Positions 1 to 8,296 of a stretch of 64,000 nt of DNA are shown here, one piece after another. The stretch spans positions 25,453-89,452 of the forward strand of contig NZ_JANPLK010000006.1 in NCBI RefSeq assembly GCF_031426495.1, given 5' to 3'. The DNA is from Gemmatimonas sp. (GTDB lineage: Bacteria > Gemmatimonadota > Gemmatimonadetes > Gemmatimonadales > Gemmatimonadaceae). Position 1 is the first letter of the stretch, and each line of letters starts with the position of its first letter. The translations under genes were made by a program, and so were the position numbers. A model generated the notes under the pieces. It had not been told where the DNA came from. It saw only the letters and a list, made by a program, of their open reading frames with translations, and searched no databases.

Positions 1-2094
1 CGGCGTACTCTTAAGCGCGGCGAGATACTGATCGGCCACGGTTTGCAGGGCGGCCTTGTCGTTCCCGCGCAGCTCGAGCGAGATCTGCTTCTCCTGGCCG
101 GCAAAGTCGCTGGTGAACACCGAAATACTGCTACCGCCCACTTTCTTCACGTCTTCACGCATCGAGGCGGCGAGTGATTCGGCGTCGCGCTGGCCGACCT
201 TCAGTCGATCGCCCTTCTTGCTGAGCTTGAGATACACACTGGCCATGTCGACGGCGCCGCTCGCGCCGCCGGCGGTCACGAAGGTGTATGTCACCTCCGG
301 ATAGCGCGTGGTATCGCCCATGATGGCGAGCGTTTCGGTGACCTTTTGCCGCAGATAGTCGAGATTCGCACCCGGCGGCGTTTCCACCGTCATCTGGACT
401 TCGGCGTTGTCTTCCAGCGGGAAGAAGCCGCCGCCGACGAGTCCAAGCGCCGGCATGGCGATCGCCGTCGCGAAGCTGGCCACCGCCAACAGCACCATCG
501 ACTTCGGGTGATCGAGCGCCCAGCCGATCAGCTTGCGGTAGTTGTTGGCGAGGCCATCAAACCACTTGTTGAACTTGTCGAGCTTCTTCGTGATCCACCA
601 CTTCTCATGCTCTTCCTCATGCGGATCGGGCCAGTAGGCCGACAGCATGGGATCGAGCGAGAAGGACACGAATAGCGACACGAGTACCGAACAGGCAATA
701 GTCAGGGCGAACGGCTTGAACCACTGACCCGACTCACCCTGCAGGAACGCGATCGGGATGAACACCGCGATGATTGAGAACGTCGTGGCCGCCACCGCGA
801 GGCCGATTTCATCGGTGCCTTCGCGTGCCGCCGTGTAATGGTCTTTCCCCATCTCCACGTGTCGTACGATGTTCTCACGGACCACGATGGCGTCGTCGAT
901 CAGGATACCGATGGCCAGCGAGAGACCGAGCAGCGACATGGTGTTGAGCGTGAAGCCGAAGGCCCACACTGCCACGAAACTGGCCAGCACCGACACCGGC
1001 AACGCGAGGCCGGTGATCACGGTGGAGCGCCACGAGTTGAGGAACAGGAACACCACGAGCACGGTGAGGACGGCGCCCTCGACGAGCGCATCGCGCACAT
1101 TGGTGACCGAGTTCTCGACCCGCTCGCCCTTGTTCTTCACCACGTCGAACTGCGCGCCCTTGGGCAACGTTGGGCGCAGCTCTTGGACCTTCTTGAAAAT
1201 CGCCTCGGCCACCGCCGTGGTGGAGTAGCCGTTGGTCTTCTTGATCTCGATGCCCACCGCATCGCGGCCATTGTAGAGCGCCAGCGTGCGCTGCTCCTCC
1301 ACGCCGTCGACGGCCGTCGCCACGTCACCTAAACGCACCACGCGACCGGCCCGCTCCGATACCACCAACTGCATGAAGTCGTCGGGCGATTGCAGTCGAC
1401 CCTGCAATCGGATCGTGCGCTCATCAAGGGAACTGGTGACGCGACCGACCGGGACCGCGAGGTTGCCGGTTTGCAGTGCGGCCACGACCTGCGGCACGCT
1501 CACGCCCGCCGACTGCAACCGCTGCGGATCGAGGTTCACCGTGAGCTCGCGCTTCACGCCACCCGACACCTGCACGTCGGCCACACCGGCGATCGAGCGC
1601 AGTTCGCGCGTGATGCCGGGATCGGCGATCTGCGTGAGTTGCGCCGGTGTGAGCGATGTCGAGTACAGCGACAGCGTCACGATTGGCGCATCGGTGGGAT
1701 TGAACTTCTTGAGGATCGGCTCCTCCATTTCCTGCGGGAGATCCTGACGTTTGGTGCTGATGGCGTCGCGGATGTCCTGCGTGGCTTCGGAGAGATCCTT
1801 GGAGTACACGAACTGCGTCACAATCTGGGCGAAGCCGTCGCGCGCCTCCCCGTTGATCGACTTGACGCCGGAGATGCTCTGGATCGCTTCCTCGATCGGT
1901 TCGAGCACTTCGCGCTCGACCTGCTCCGGGGATGCGCCGGGATAGATGATCGTGGTCAGCACGATGGGCGGCTGCACTTCCGGAAACTCGTCCGTTTGCA
2001 ACTGCGACAGGGCGACCAAGCCGAAGCCCACCAGCGTGAGCATGGCCACGACGGTGATCAGCGGCCGCTTGATCGCGAAATCAGAAATGAACAT
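1..2094 (-). CDS. RND efflux permease, HAE1/AcrB family (C-terminus outside window)
   Basis: Inner-membrane pump of a tripartite proton-driven efflux system. I translated the minus strand from the ATG at 2094; the frame stays open for 698 codons to the window edge, so the C-terminal third is missing. The N-terminus begins MFISDFAIKRPLITVV, the usual first transmembrane helix of HAE1-type permeases. The paired Asp residues of TM4 that carry protons in this family are seen at about residue 400 (ILIDDAIVVREN). The FPEVQPP and YPGASPEQVE motifs near residues 35-60 are typical. It starts 30 bp after the membrane fusion protein gene and is the last visible member of a TetR-TolC-MFP-RND operon. Substrate cannot be read from the sequence. 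Confidence 0.95.
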   Translation of the reverse strand, partial: MFISDFAIKRPLITVVAMLTLVGFGLVALSQLQTDEFPEVQPPIVLTTIIYPGASPEQVEREVLEPIEEAIQSISGVKSINGEARDGFAQIVTQFVYSKDLSEATQDIRDAISTKRQDLPQEMEEPILKKFNPTDAPIVTLSLYSTSLTPAQLTQIADPGITRELRSIAGVADVQVSGGVKRELTVNLDPQRLQSAGVSVPQVVAALQTGNLAVPVGRVTSSLDERTIRLQGRLQSPDDFMQLVVSERAGRVVRLGDVATAVDGVEEQRTLALYNGRDAVGIEIKKTNGYSTTAVAEAIFKKVQELRPTLPKGAQFDVVKNKGERVENSVTNVRDALVEGAVLTVLVVFLFLNSWRSTVITGLALPVSVLASFVAVWAFGFTLNTMSLLGLSLAIGILIDDAIVVRENIVRHVEMGKDHYTAAREGTDEIGLAVAATTFSIIAVFIPIAFLQGESGQWFKPFALTIACSVLVSLFVSFSLDPMLSAYWPDPHEEEHEKWWITKKLDKFNKWFDGLANNYRKLIGWALDHPKSMVLLAVASFATAIAMPALGLVGGGFFPLEDNAEVQMTVETPPGANLDYLRQKVTETLAIMGDTTRYPEVTYTFVTAGGASGAVDMASVYLKLSKKGDRLKVGQRDAESLAASMREDVKKVGGSSISVFTSDFAGQEKQISLELRGNDKAALQTVADQYLAALKSTP

Positions 2095-2124
2095 GGGGGC
2101 GTGGTTGGATGATTATCCGATGGT

Positions 2125-3288
2125 TCAATTCTTCTTCGCGGGCGTCGGGGCGGGCGCGGCGTTGGATGCGGCAGCCGGCGTTGCATCACGCGGAGCCGAC
2201 ACCACCACCGACGATCCGATCGAGATGCCGCGGGCAGCGCCCAGCAACACGGTGTCGCCACTCGCGATGCCCGAGGTCACTTCAAACGCCGCCGCCGCTT
2301 CGTCGCGCACGCCCAACTGCACCTCGACCTTCTCCACCTTGCCGCCCTTGAGTCGCATCAGCGTCGGCACGATACCGGTTTGATCGACGGCCGTTTCGGG
2401 CACCATCACGCCGACGCGCTTCTCCGAGGCGACGCGCCCTTCCACGAACAGGCCGGCCACGAGCACACCGGCCGAATTCGGCACCGATGCCAACAAACGC
2501 ACCTGCTTCGTCTGCGGATCCACCATCGGGCTCACCCGCGTCACCTTGCCTTCCAGCACGCGATCGGAGCCGTTGACCGTGAACAGCACCGGCGCACCCA
2601 CGCGCACGTCCGCCAGCGCCGTGGTCGGAACCGACGCTTCCACCCGCAGGCTGCGCGGATCGATCACGGTGAACATGGCCGAACCCGGCGACACGATATC
2701 GCCCGGGCTCACCGCGCGCTCCGACACCACGCCGGCGAACGGTGAACGGATGACCGTGTTGCGCAGCATCTTCTCCGCCGACGACAGCCGCGCTTTCGCA
2801 TCGGCCAACTGGGCCTGCGCACCAAGGCTGGCGCGGTCGGCCCCTTCCACATCGCGCTCGGCGATGGCACCAGCCGCGGCCAGCGTCTTCGAACGCTGCA
2901 GTTCGCGCGCCGCCTGTTCGGCTGCCACGGTCGCTTGCGCGACCGAGGATCGGGCCGAAATCGCGGCATCACGTACCGAGGCATCGTCGATGCGGCCGAG
3001 CACAGTGCCGGCGCTCACGCGCTCACCTTGCTCGACGTTCGTGGCGAGCACGGCACCGCTCATCTCGGCGCGAATGCGCGCTTCGCGATCGGCGGTCAAC
3101 GTGCCGGAGATCGCCGGACCGCTGCGCAGCGTATCCGTGCGTGCCACCGCGATGTTGTCCGGCCCGATGTTCTGGGACACCGGCGCCGCGTTGGCGGTCG
3201 AGGCTTCCTTGTCTTTACTGCACGCGGTTCCCACCAGCGCTGCCGCGAGGAGAGCGAGGGACGCGGTTCGGCGAGTCATGGTATTCAT
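2125..3288 (-). CDS. RND efflux membrane fusion protein (HlyD/AcrA family), lipoprotein
   Basis: Periplasmic adaptor linking the RND pump to the outer-membrane channel. The start at 3288 gives 387 aa with a lipobox (LVGTAC, Cys23), so the protein is probably lipid anchored. A barrel-sandwich half motif, a long alpha-hairpin (about residues 95-165, rich in Ala/Arg/Glu) and the second lipoyl half follow (VIRSPFAGVVSERAVSPGD). The tail is Ala/Pro rich. The frame is open upstream to 3528, but ATG 3288 overlaps the TGA of the TolC-like gene (ATGA), which fixes the start and implies translational coupling. Confidence 0.93.
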   Translation of the reverse strand: MNTMTRRTASLALLAAALVGTACSKDKEASTANAAPVSQNIGPDNIAVARTDTLRSGPAISGTLTADREARIRAEMSGAVLATNVEQGERVSAGTVLGRIDDASVRDAAISARSSVAQATVAAEQAARELQRSKTLAAAGAIAERDVEGADRASLGAQAQLADAKARLSSAEKMLRNTVIRSPFAGVVSERAVSPGDIVSPGSAMFTVIDPRSLRVEASVPTTALADVRVGAPVLFTVNGSDRVLEGKVTRVSPMVDPQTKQVRLLASVPNSAGVLVAGLFVEGRVASEKRVGVMVPETAVDQTGIVPTLMRLKGGKVEKVEVQLGVRDEAAAAFEVTSGIASGDTVLLGAARGISIGSSVVVSAPRDATPAAASNAAPAPTPAKKN

Positions 3289-4853
3289 CGAGTGGGGCCG
3301 GTGGACGAGGTGGAACCCTGCGACAGGGGGAGATAAGGGAGCAATTCGAGACGCTTGCGCGCGACCTGCAGATTGCGCGCGGCTTGCGCGCGGTTGGCGA
3401 GTGCCTGCTGCAATTGATTGCGCGTTTCGGACAGTTCGAGCTGCGTGGAAATGCCTTCGCGGAAGCGCACTTCGGCAATGTCGTAGGCGCGTTGCGCCTG
3501 TTCGGCCGTGCCGACACTGGCTTGCCACGACGCTTCCGATTCGGTGAGCTGCGCGACCGCCTGACGGGCATCGAGCGATGCGCCTTCTTGCGCGAGACGC
3601 AACCGCTGGCGCGCTTCGATCACCGACGCTTCCGCCGCCTGCACTTCACCACGTACGCGTCCGCCGGTGAAGAACGGATACGAGAGACCGATGCCGACGG
3701 TCCAGTTGGGGAAGAAATCCCCAAGACTTTTCGGCAGCACACCGACGGGATACGCAAGGCGCTGGTAGTTCGTGGTGGCCGAGATCGACGGCAGGCGCTG
3801 CGCCTTGGTGGCCTTCAATTGCTGCTGCGCCACTTCGACGCCCTTGATCGCCTGCTTCACCGGAGCGCGCGTGCCGATGCCGGTATCACTGCCGGCCAGG
3901 ACACGCGACACCGCCGCCTGCACCTGCGGATCGAGCGTGAGCACGTCGGCCACGTTCACATTCACCGAAGTGATCGGCACCTGATTGACGACCGGTGCCG
4001 CGACGGGAGACTCGGCAATGCTGTCGGTGAGCGCGAGTGGCTGATCGGGCGGCAGGTTGAGCAGCTGACGCAACCGCACGTAGGCGAGATCGCGGTTGGT
4101 GCGCGACTGCAACCAGCCGGGCCGCTGATTGTCACGCGTGACGCGCGCACGAATGAGTTCGAACTCCGAGGCCGAGCCCACGTTACGCGTGAGCTGCACC
4201 TGTCGCAGCGTGCGTTCCGACTGCACGAGCGACGATTCCGAGATCGCAACCAGGCGATCGGTGAGTAGCGCATCGTAGTAGGCCTGCGTGACATCGAGCT
4301 GCACCTGCGCTTGCGCGCTGGTGATCCCGATCTCGGCCGACTCGCGGGTGGCCTTTGCCGCGCGGATGTTCGCGGTGGCGCGGCCGCCAGTGAACAACGG
4401 CTGTGACGCCGAGAGTCCGACGTTGAAGTTGTACTGCGAGGCGAAGATGCGCGTGATCGGGTTGTCGGCGGCCGACGTGGTATCGCCGCCACCGGAACCG
4501 CCATTGGAGCCGCTGTTTGATCGGCTGGAGATCGCAGCGAACTGGTTCTGCAGCTGCTTCTGCCAGTTCATCGTGGTGGCGAGCTGTGGCAGCAGCGCCG
4601 AGCGCGCCTGTCCAAGCTGCCCTTGCGCGCGCAGTGAACCGGCGCGGGCGATGGCGATCTGTTCGCTCTCACCGGTGGCCAGCGTCAGCGCCTCGGCCAG
4701 CGACAGCGGGCGCGGTGTGCCACCGACCGCGGGCTGAGCCGCAGCGCCACGTGGCGTCAGCGCCATCGTCAGCGTAGCGGACGCGGCCATGATCCTGACC
4801 GCGGGGAGTCTGAGTATGCGGCGCCATGCGCGCGCACCAAGGGAATGCATCAT
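3285..4853 (-). CDS. TolC-family outer membrane efflux protein
   Basis: Outer-membrane channel of the tripartite efflux system. The 522-aa protein has a signal peptide (about residues 1-40, ending TPRGAAAQ) and the two repeated OEP domains with coiled-coil Ala/Gln/Arg-rich helices. Recognisable pieces include LSLAEALTLATGESEQI near the N-terminus and VGIGLSYPFFTGGRVRGEVQ in the second repeat. A Ser/Gly-rich loop (SRSNSGSNGGSGGGDTTS) lies in the first repeat. The start ATG at 4853 overlaps the TetR stop (ATGA), and its own TGA overlaps the MFP start, so all three genes are probably translated from one message. Confidence 0.93.
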   Translation of the reverse strand: MMHSLGARAWRRILRLPAVRIMAASATLTMALTPRGAAAQPAVGGTPRPLSLAEALTLATGESEQIAIARAGSLRAQGQLGQARSALLPQLATTMNWQKQLQNQFAAISSRSNSGSNGGSGGGDTTSAADNPITRIFASQYNFNVGLSASQPLFTGGRATANIRAAKATRESAEIGITSAQAQVQLDVTQAYYDALLTDRLVAISESSLVQSERTLRQVQLTRNVGSASEFELIRARVTRDNQRPGWLQSRTNRDLAYVRLRQLLNLPPDQPLALTDSIAESPVAAPVVNQVPITSVNVNVADVLTLDPQVQAAVSRVLAGSDTGIGTRAPVKQAIKGVEVAQQQLKATKAQRLPSISATTNYQRLAYPVGVLPKSLGDFFPNWTVGIGLSYPFFTGGRVRGEVQAAEASVIEARQRLRLAQEGASLDARQAVAQLTESEASWQASVGTAEQAQRAYDIAEVRFREGISTQLELSETRNQLQQALANRAQAARNLQVARKRLELLPYLPLSQGSTSSTGPTR

Positions 4854-5506
4854 TTGGGGACAGTGGTGGAAGTCGAGTCGCGTTCGACCGTACGTGCTGC
4901 ACGGTGTGCTGGTTCCTGCAAGGCACCGACCCCGCGCAGAAAAATGCGCACATAGGCGCGCAGCGTTTCCGGCACCGGCTGGGTGAACATCGTGGGCATG
5001 ATGTCGCGGTTCATGCCGTCGGCGAACACCGCGCCCATCAGCATGGTGGCGGCGGCCCGCACCTCGGCCGGCGTGACTTCGCCGGACTCGGTAATCCATC
5101 CATGTCGACGCAGCTTCACCACGTAGTCGTGCAGGTGGGCCATGGCCGCACTTGGACCGTGCGTGGCGCAATCAGCCACATCGGGCCGGTTCTCGGCGTC
5201 GCTCATCATCTGGCGCACGATGGGGCGCATGCTCACCAGGGCGCTGTGATGGGCGGAGACCCAGTCAAGCAGCTCTTGCTCAGGGTCGACCGGTTCCTGC
5301 GGAAAGGTGGCTTCCTGCTTGATGCGCGAGCACTCCTGCATCATCAGGTCGAGCAGGGCGTCTTTGGAGCCGAACTGCCGGAAGAGCGTGACTTCGTTCA
5401 CGCCGGCTTCTTCGGCAATCCGGCGGGTGGTCGCTCCGCGCCAGCCGTGCTGGGCGTACACCCGGGCGGCGGCGTGAATGATGCGCTGTCGGTGGTCGTC
5501 AATCAT
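4850..5506 (-). CDS. TetR/AcrR family transcriptional regulator of the efflux operon
   Basis: Probable local repressor of the efflux operon. From ATG 5506 the product is 218 aa, normal TetR length. The N-terminal helix-turn-helix is clear (TTRRIAEEAGVNEVTLFRQF, residues about 27-46), followed by a variable ligand-binding domain. A longer frame up to 5662 exists, but it runs through the operator palindrome at 5521-5554 and lacks TetR similarity, so the internal ATG is preferred. It is the first gene of the operon and overlaps tolC by four bases, which fits autoregulation. The inducer is unknown. Confidence 0.92.
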   Translation of the reverse strand: MIDDHRQRIIHAAARVYAQHGWRGATTRRIAEEAGVNEVTLFRQFGSKDALLDLMMQECSRIKQEATFPQEPVDPEQELLDWVSAHHSALVSMRPIVRQMMSDAENRPDVADCATHGPSAAMAHLHDYVVKLRRHGWITESGEVTPAEVRAAATMLMGAVFADGMNRDIMPTMFTQPVPETLRAYVRIFLRGVGALQEPAHRAARTVERDSTSTTVPK

Positions 5507-5520
5507 GGAGCAACGGTAAT

Positions 5521-5554
5521 GCAAGTACTCACTAACGCGCAAGCGGGTACTTGC
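5521..5554. promoter_or_regulatory. Inverted repeat, candidate TetR operator
   Basis: Perfect 8-bp arms GCAAGTAC (5521-5528) and GTACTTGC (5547-5554) are separated by 18 bp and lie 15 bp upstream of the tetR start codon. An extra TTGCATT follows the right arm. Location and symmetry fit an autoregulatory operator; no clear -35/-10 pair could be fixed. Confidence 0.6.
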
Positions 5555-5624
5555 TTGCATTTCGTCCCTTCCAGTTGGGACAAAAACCGGGTGGTCACTT
5601 TTGTAGGTGGTCGTTGGGGCTGTT

Positions 5625-5729
5625 GAACCGATCACACGGAGGAAAAGAGAGTAGGAGACCACTCGGGGCCGGTCCGGCGCGCACCCTCCTTTTCTCCTTG
5701 TCTCCTTTTCTCTGTGTGATCTGGCACTG
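5625..5729 (+). repeat. Dispersed palindromic repeat, copy 1
   Basis: A 105-bp element beginning GAACCGATCACAC and ending GTGTGATCTGGCACTG. The inner arms are purine-rich (GGAGGAAAAGAGAG) and pyrimidine-rich (CTCCTTTTCTC), so the whole can fold on itself. The same ends, with similar length, occur in reverse orientation at 27308-27414. It sits between the divergent tetR and xdhC genes. Confidence 0.6.
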
Positions 5730-5789
5730 CCGTGCGTCAGGACTCTTGTGAAGGTGCAGCTATGTGGTAACGTTTTTCAGTATGACCCC

Positions 5790-7097
5790 ATGTTTGTCCA
5801 TCAGACCCGCGTGACCGGATTCCGAGAACTGGCCCGCGCCGCCGCGGAGGCCGTAGCCGCGCGCCCGGATGTGCCGCTCGCGCTGGCGACGCTGGTGCAG
5901 GTCGACGGCAGTTCGTACCGTCAGCCCGGTGCCCGCCTGTTGGTGGATGCCGATGGGCGCGTACTGGCCGGCGCGATCAGTGGCGGCTGTCTCGAAGGCG
6001 ACGTGGCCGCGAGAGCGGCTGAGGTGTGTGCGACCGGCCGCGGTGTTCGATTGATGTATGATCTGCGGGCCGATCTCGAGGCCATTTGGGGATTCGGCGC
6101 GGCGTGCGATGGCATCGCGCATCTGCTGCTGGAGCCGTTGCTCGATCCATCCTGGTTGGCTGATGTCGAGGCGATCCGCTCGCGTCGCGGCAGTGGCGCC
6201 GTGCTCACGGTGCTCGATGGCCACGGTGGCGGCAGCAGCTGTGCGGTGCTCGACGGCGACGCCGCGACGGGCACGTGGCGCCCCATCGGAAATCAGGTCC
6301 ACTGGATCTCGGGGTCCGAGTTGATGGAGTGCACGCGGGCGGCGCAGCGCACCGGCCACCCGTTGTTGCACGACGTGCGGGACGATGCTGCGGTGCTGTT
6401 CATCGAGCCGTTGGTGGCACGGATTGCGCTGCATGTGATCGGTGCGGGTCGCGGCGCGGAGGCGTTCGTGCAGATCGCGCAAGCGCTGGATTGGGACGTG
6501 AGCGTCATCGATCATCGTCCTTCGGTTCTGGCCAATCTCGATCTACCGGCGGGCGTGACCACCCATGTGGCGCGTATCGACGACCCGTTCAACGACTCGG
6601 AGTCGTTGAACGGGGGCGCGTCTTTCAACGACTCCGAGTCGTTGAACGGAGTGGTGGCGTCGCTGCCGCAGGACGGGCGCACCGCTGTTGCGTTGCTGTC
6701 GCATATTTTCGACGTAGACAGTGCCTGGCTCGCCGCCCTGTTGCCGCTCCCGGTCGCCTACATCGGCGTGCTGGGCTCACGAAAGCGCGCCGGGCAGTTG
6801 CTGGACGCGGTGGACGCGGCGTTGCTGGAGCGTGGTACCGCCCTCACTGATCGCATGCGCCACCGGCTGCACGCCCCGATCGGCCTCGACCTCGGCGGCG
6901 AGAGCCCGGCATCGATCGCGCTGTCGGCCATCGCCGAGATCGAGGCGGTGATCCATGGTCGCCCCGCCGGTTTCTTGCGGGAGCGTCAGAGTCCGATTCA
7001 TGCCCGCACGCCGACCCCCCGGGTGTTCGATCACGAGAGTCCGATCGTGCCCACCGAGTGCGATGTGGGGCTCGACGATCACCGCGATCGCGAGTGA
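5790..7097 (+). CDS. XdhC/CoxI family molybdenum-hydroxylase maturation protein
   Basis: XdhC/CoxI proteins bind molybdenum cofactor and insert its sulfurated form into xanthine-dehydrogenase-type enzymes. From ATG 5790 the product is 435 aa. The N-terminal XdhC domain shows LATLVQVDGSSYRQPGARLL and AGAISGGCLEGD (residues about 28-75). The C-terminal Rossmann domain begins near residue 208 (HVIGAGRGAEAFVQIA) and continues through YIGVLGSRKRAGQLLD. An in-frame GTG 42 bp upstream could extend the protein. Residues about 266-286 contain two copies of FNDSESLNG encoded by palindromes, an unusual insertion. No hydroxylase subunits are visible nearby; the next gene is the matching cytidylyltransferase-like partner. 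Confidence 0.9.
   Translation: MFVHQTRVTGFRELARAAAEAVAARPDVPLALATLVQVDGSSYRQPGARLLVDADGRVLAGAISGGCLEGDVAARAAEVCATGRGVRLMYDLRADLEAIWGFGAACDGIAHLLLEPLLDPSWLADVEAIRSRRGSGAVLTVLDGHGGGSSCAVLDGDAATGTWRPIGNQVHWISGSELMECTRAAQRTGHPLLHDVRDDAAVLFIEPLVARIALHVIGAGRGAEAFVQIAQALDWDVSVIDHRPSVLANLDLPAGVTTHVARIDDPFNDSESLNGGASFNDSESLNGVVASLPQDGRTAVALLSHIFDVDSAWLAALLPLPVAYIGVLGSRKRAGQLLDAVDAALLERGTALTDRMRHRLHAPIGLDLGGESPASIALSAIAEIEAVIHGRPAGFLRERQSPIHARTPTPRVFDHESPIVPTECDVGLDDHRDRE
6584..6646 (+). repeat. Two palindromes inserted in the xdhC coding sequence
   Basis: The first palindrome has 15-bp arms (CCCGTTCAACGACTC at 6584-6598 and its complement at 6600-6614) around a single G. The second has 11-bp arms (TTCAACGACTC at 6624-6634 and its complement at 6636-6646) around a single C. 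The two 23-bp cores are exact reverse complements of each other. Both are read in the same frame and encode FNDSESLNG twice. Confidence 0.85.
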
Positions 7098-7101
7098 CCC
7101 G

Positions 7102-7713
7102 ATGACCGTCGCCGGTGTGCTGCTGGCGGCAGGAGGCTCCCGTCGCCTCGGATCCCCGAAGCAGTTGCTCAAGGTGAACGGCGTGACGCTCGTGGAGCGT
7201 GCGGCCCGCCACCTGGTGGAGGCGGGCTGTGCACCGGTGCTCGTCATCATCGGCGCAGACGCCGCCGATGTACGCGATGCTGTTTCGATGCTGGCGGTAC
7301 AGTGCGTCGAAAATGCGGACTGGGAGCGGGGCATGGGCACGTCGATCGCACGTGCCGTGACCCAGCTGAACGATGTACGTTTTACCGGAATTCGGGCGGC
7401 GCTGATCGCCACCTGCGACATGCCGACGGTCACTGCCGATCATCTCCGGTCGCTGATCGAGACCTCGAACCACGGCGCCGAGCGCGTCGCGTCGGCGTAT
7501 GCCGGCCCTGATGGGGGTGCGGTCGTGGGCATCCCCGCGGTGCTGCCGCGCGCGGATTGGCCGACGCTCGCGGAACTCGACGGCGACCAGGGCGCTCGCG
7601 GATTACTTCGTGACAGTCGGACCCTTACGGTTTCTCTTCGGCACGGTAATTTCGATCTCGACACCCCGGACGACGTCGCCGCCTGGCGCGCCACCGACGG
7701 TGCCTCCCCGTAG
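7102..7713 (+). CDS. MocA/MobA-like nucleotidyltransferase (molybdenum cofactor cytidylyltransferase family)
   Basis: Family members attach CMP or GMP to molybdopterin for molybdoenzyme cofactors. The 203-aa product starts 4 bp after the xdhC stop. It has the nucleotide-binding motif LLAAGGSRRLGSPKQLL (residues 7-23), and ATCDMPTV near residue 105 contains the metal-binding Asp. The pairing with XdhC favours a MocA-type role (cytosine dinucleotide cofactor) over MobA, but this is inferred from context. A longer in-frame reading back to 6955 overlaps xdhC and is not favoured. Confidence 0.88.
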   Translation: MTVAGVLLAAGGSRRLGSPKQLLKVNGVTLVERAARHLVEAGCAPVLVIIGADAADVRDAVSMLAVQCVENADWERGMGTSIARAVTQLNDVRFTGIRAALIATCDMPTVTADHLRSLIETSNHGAERVASAYAGPDGGAVVGIPAVLPRADWPTLAELDGDQGARGLLRDSRTLTVSLRHGNFDLDTPDDVAAWRATDGASP

Positions 7714-7743
7714 GCTTATCTCCCACCGCTAGCACCACCGCCC

Positions 7744-8238
7744 ATGTCTCTCGTTCAATCCGCCCTGGCCGATCTCGATCACGAGATGGCGCAGACCCGC
7801 AAGATGCTGGAGCGCGTTCCCGAGGCACACCTCGACTTCACGCCGCATCCGAAGTCGTGGCCGTTGCAGAAGCTCGCCAATCACCTCACCGATTTCGGCC
7901 TGTGGGGAGCCGTGACGATCACCACGTCGGAGCTCGACTTCGCACAGCCGATGCCGCGTGTGGAAGCGCCGACCACCGCTGCCGGCTTTGTGGCGCAGTT
8001 TGACGCTCGCCTCGCCGACTTCAAGGCGGCGTTGTCCACCGTGACTGACGAGCAGCTTGGCGAGACGTGGACACTGCGCATGGGCGCGCATGTCATCATG
8101 GCCGAGCCGAAGCTGTCCGTGCTCCGCACGACGGTGATCAGCCACATGATCCACCATCGCGCGCAGCTCACGATCTACTATCGCCTGCTCGGCGTGCCCG
8201 TTCCTGGGTTGTACGGTCCGTCGGCCGACGAGCAGTAG
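7744..8238 (+). CDS. DinB-superfamily (DUF664-like) four-helix-bundle protein
   Basis: A 164-aa protein of the DinB/YfiT metal-binding helix-bundle fold. Typical members use three His residues to hold a divalent metal and some are thiol-dependent S-transferases. The first His lies in LQKLANHLTDF (about residue 46) and the others in MIHHRAQLTIYYRLLG near residue 140, the usual HxxxRxQ motif. It follows mocA by 30 bp and ends against a convergent peptidase gene. Substrate is unknown. Confidence 0.85.
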   Translation: MSLVQSALADLDHEMAQTRKMLERVPEAHLDFTPHPKSWPLQKLANHLTDFGLWGAVTITTSELDFAQPMPRVEAPTTAAGFVAQFDARLADFKAALSTVTDEQLGETWTLRMGAHVIMAEPKLSVLRTTVISHMIHHRAQLTIYYRLLGVPVPGLYGPSADEQ

Positions 8239-8262
8239 CACGCGGTTCACACGACGATGGTG

Positions 8263-8296
8263 GTGGCCCGGATTCCCCGAGTGCTTACCGGGCCAC
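8263..8296. terminator. Hairpin between convergent genes
   Basis: Perfect 9-bp arms GTGGCCCGG and CCGGGCCAC enclose a 16-base loop, between the dinB-like gene and the convergent peptidase gene, overlapping the latter's last codons. There is no T-tract, so it is only a candidate bidirectional terminator. Confidence 0.4.

Noticed and set aside
2380..4268. Long plus-strand reading frames opposite the efflux genes
   Set aside because: Arg/His-rich translations without domains, antisense to the clear MFP and TolC-like genes; typical GC-rich shadows.
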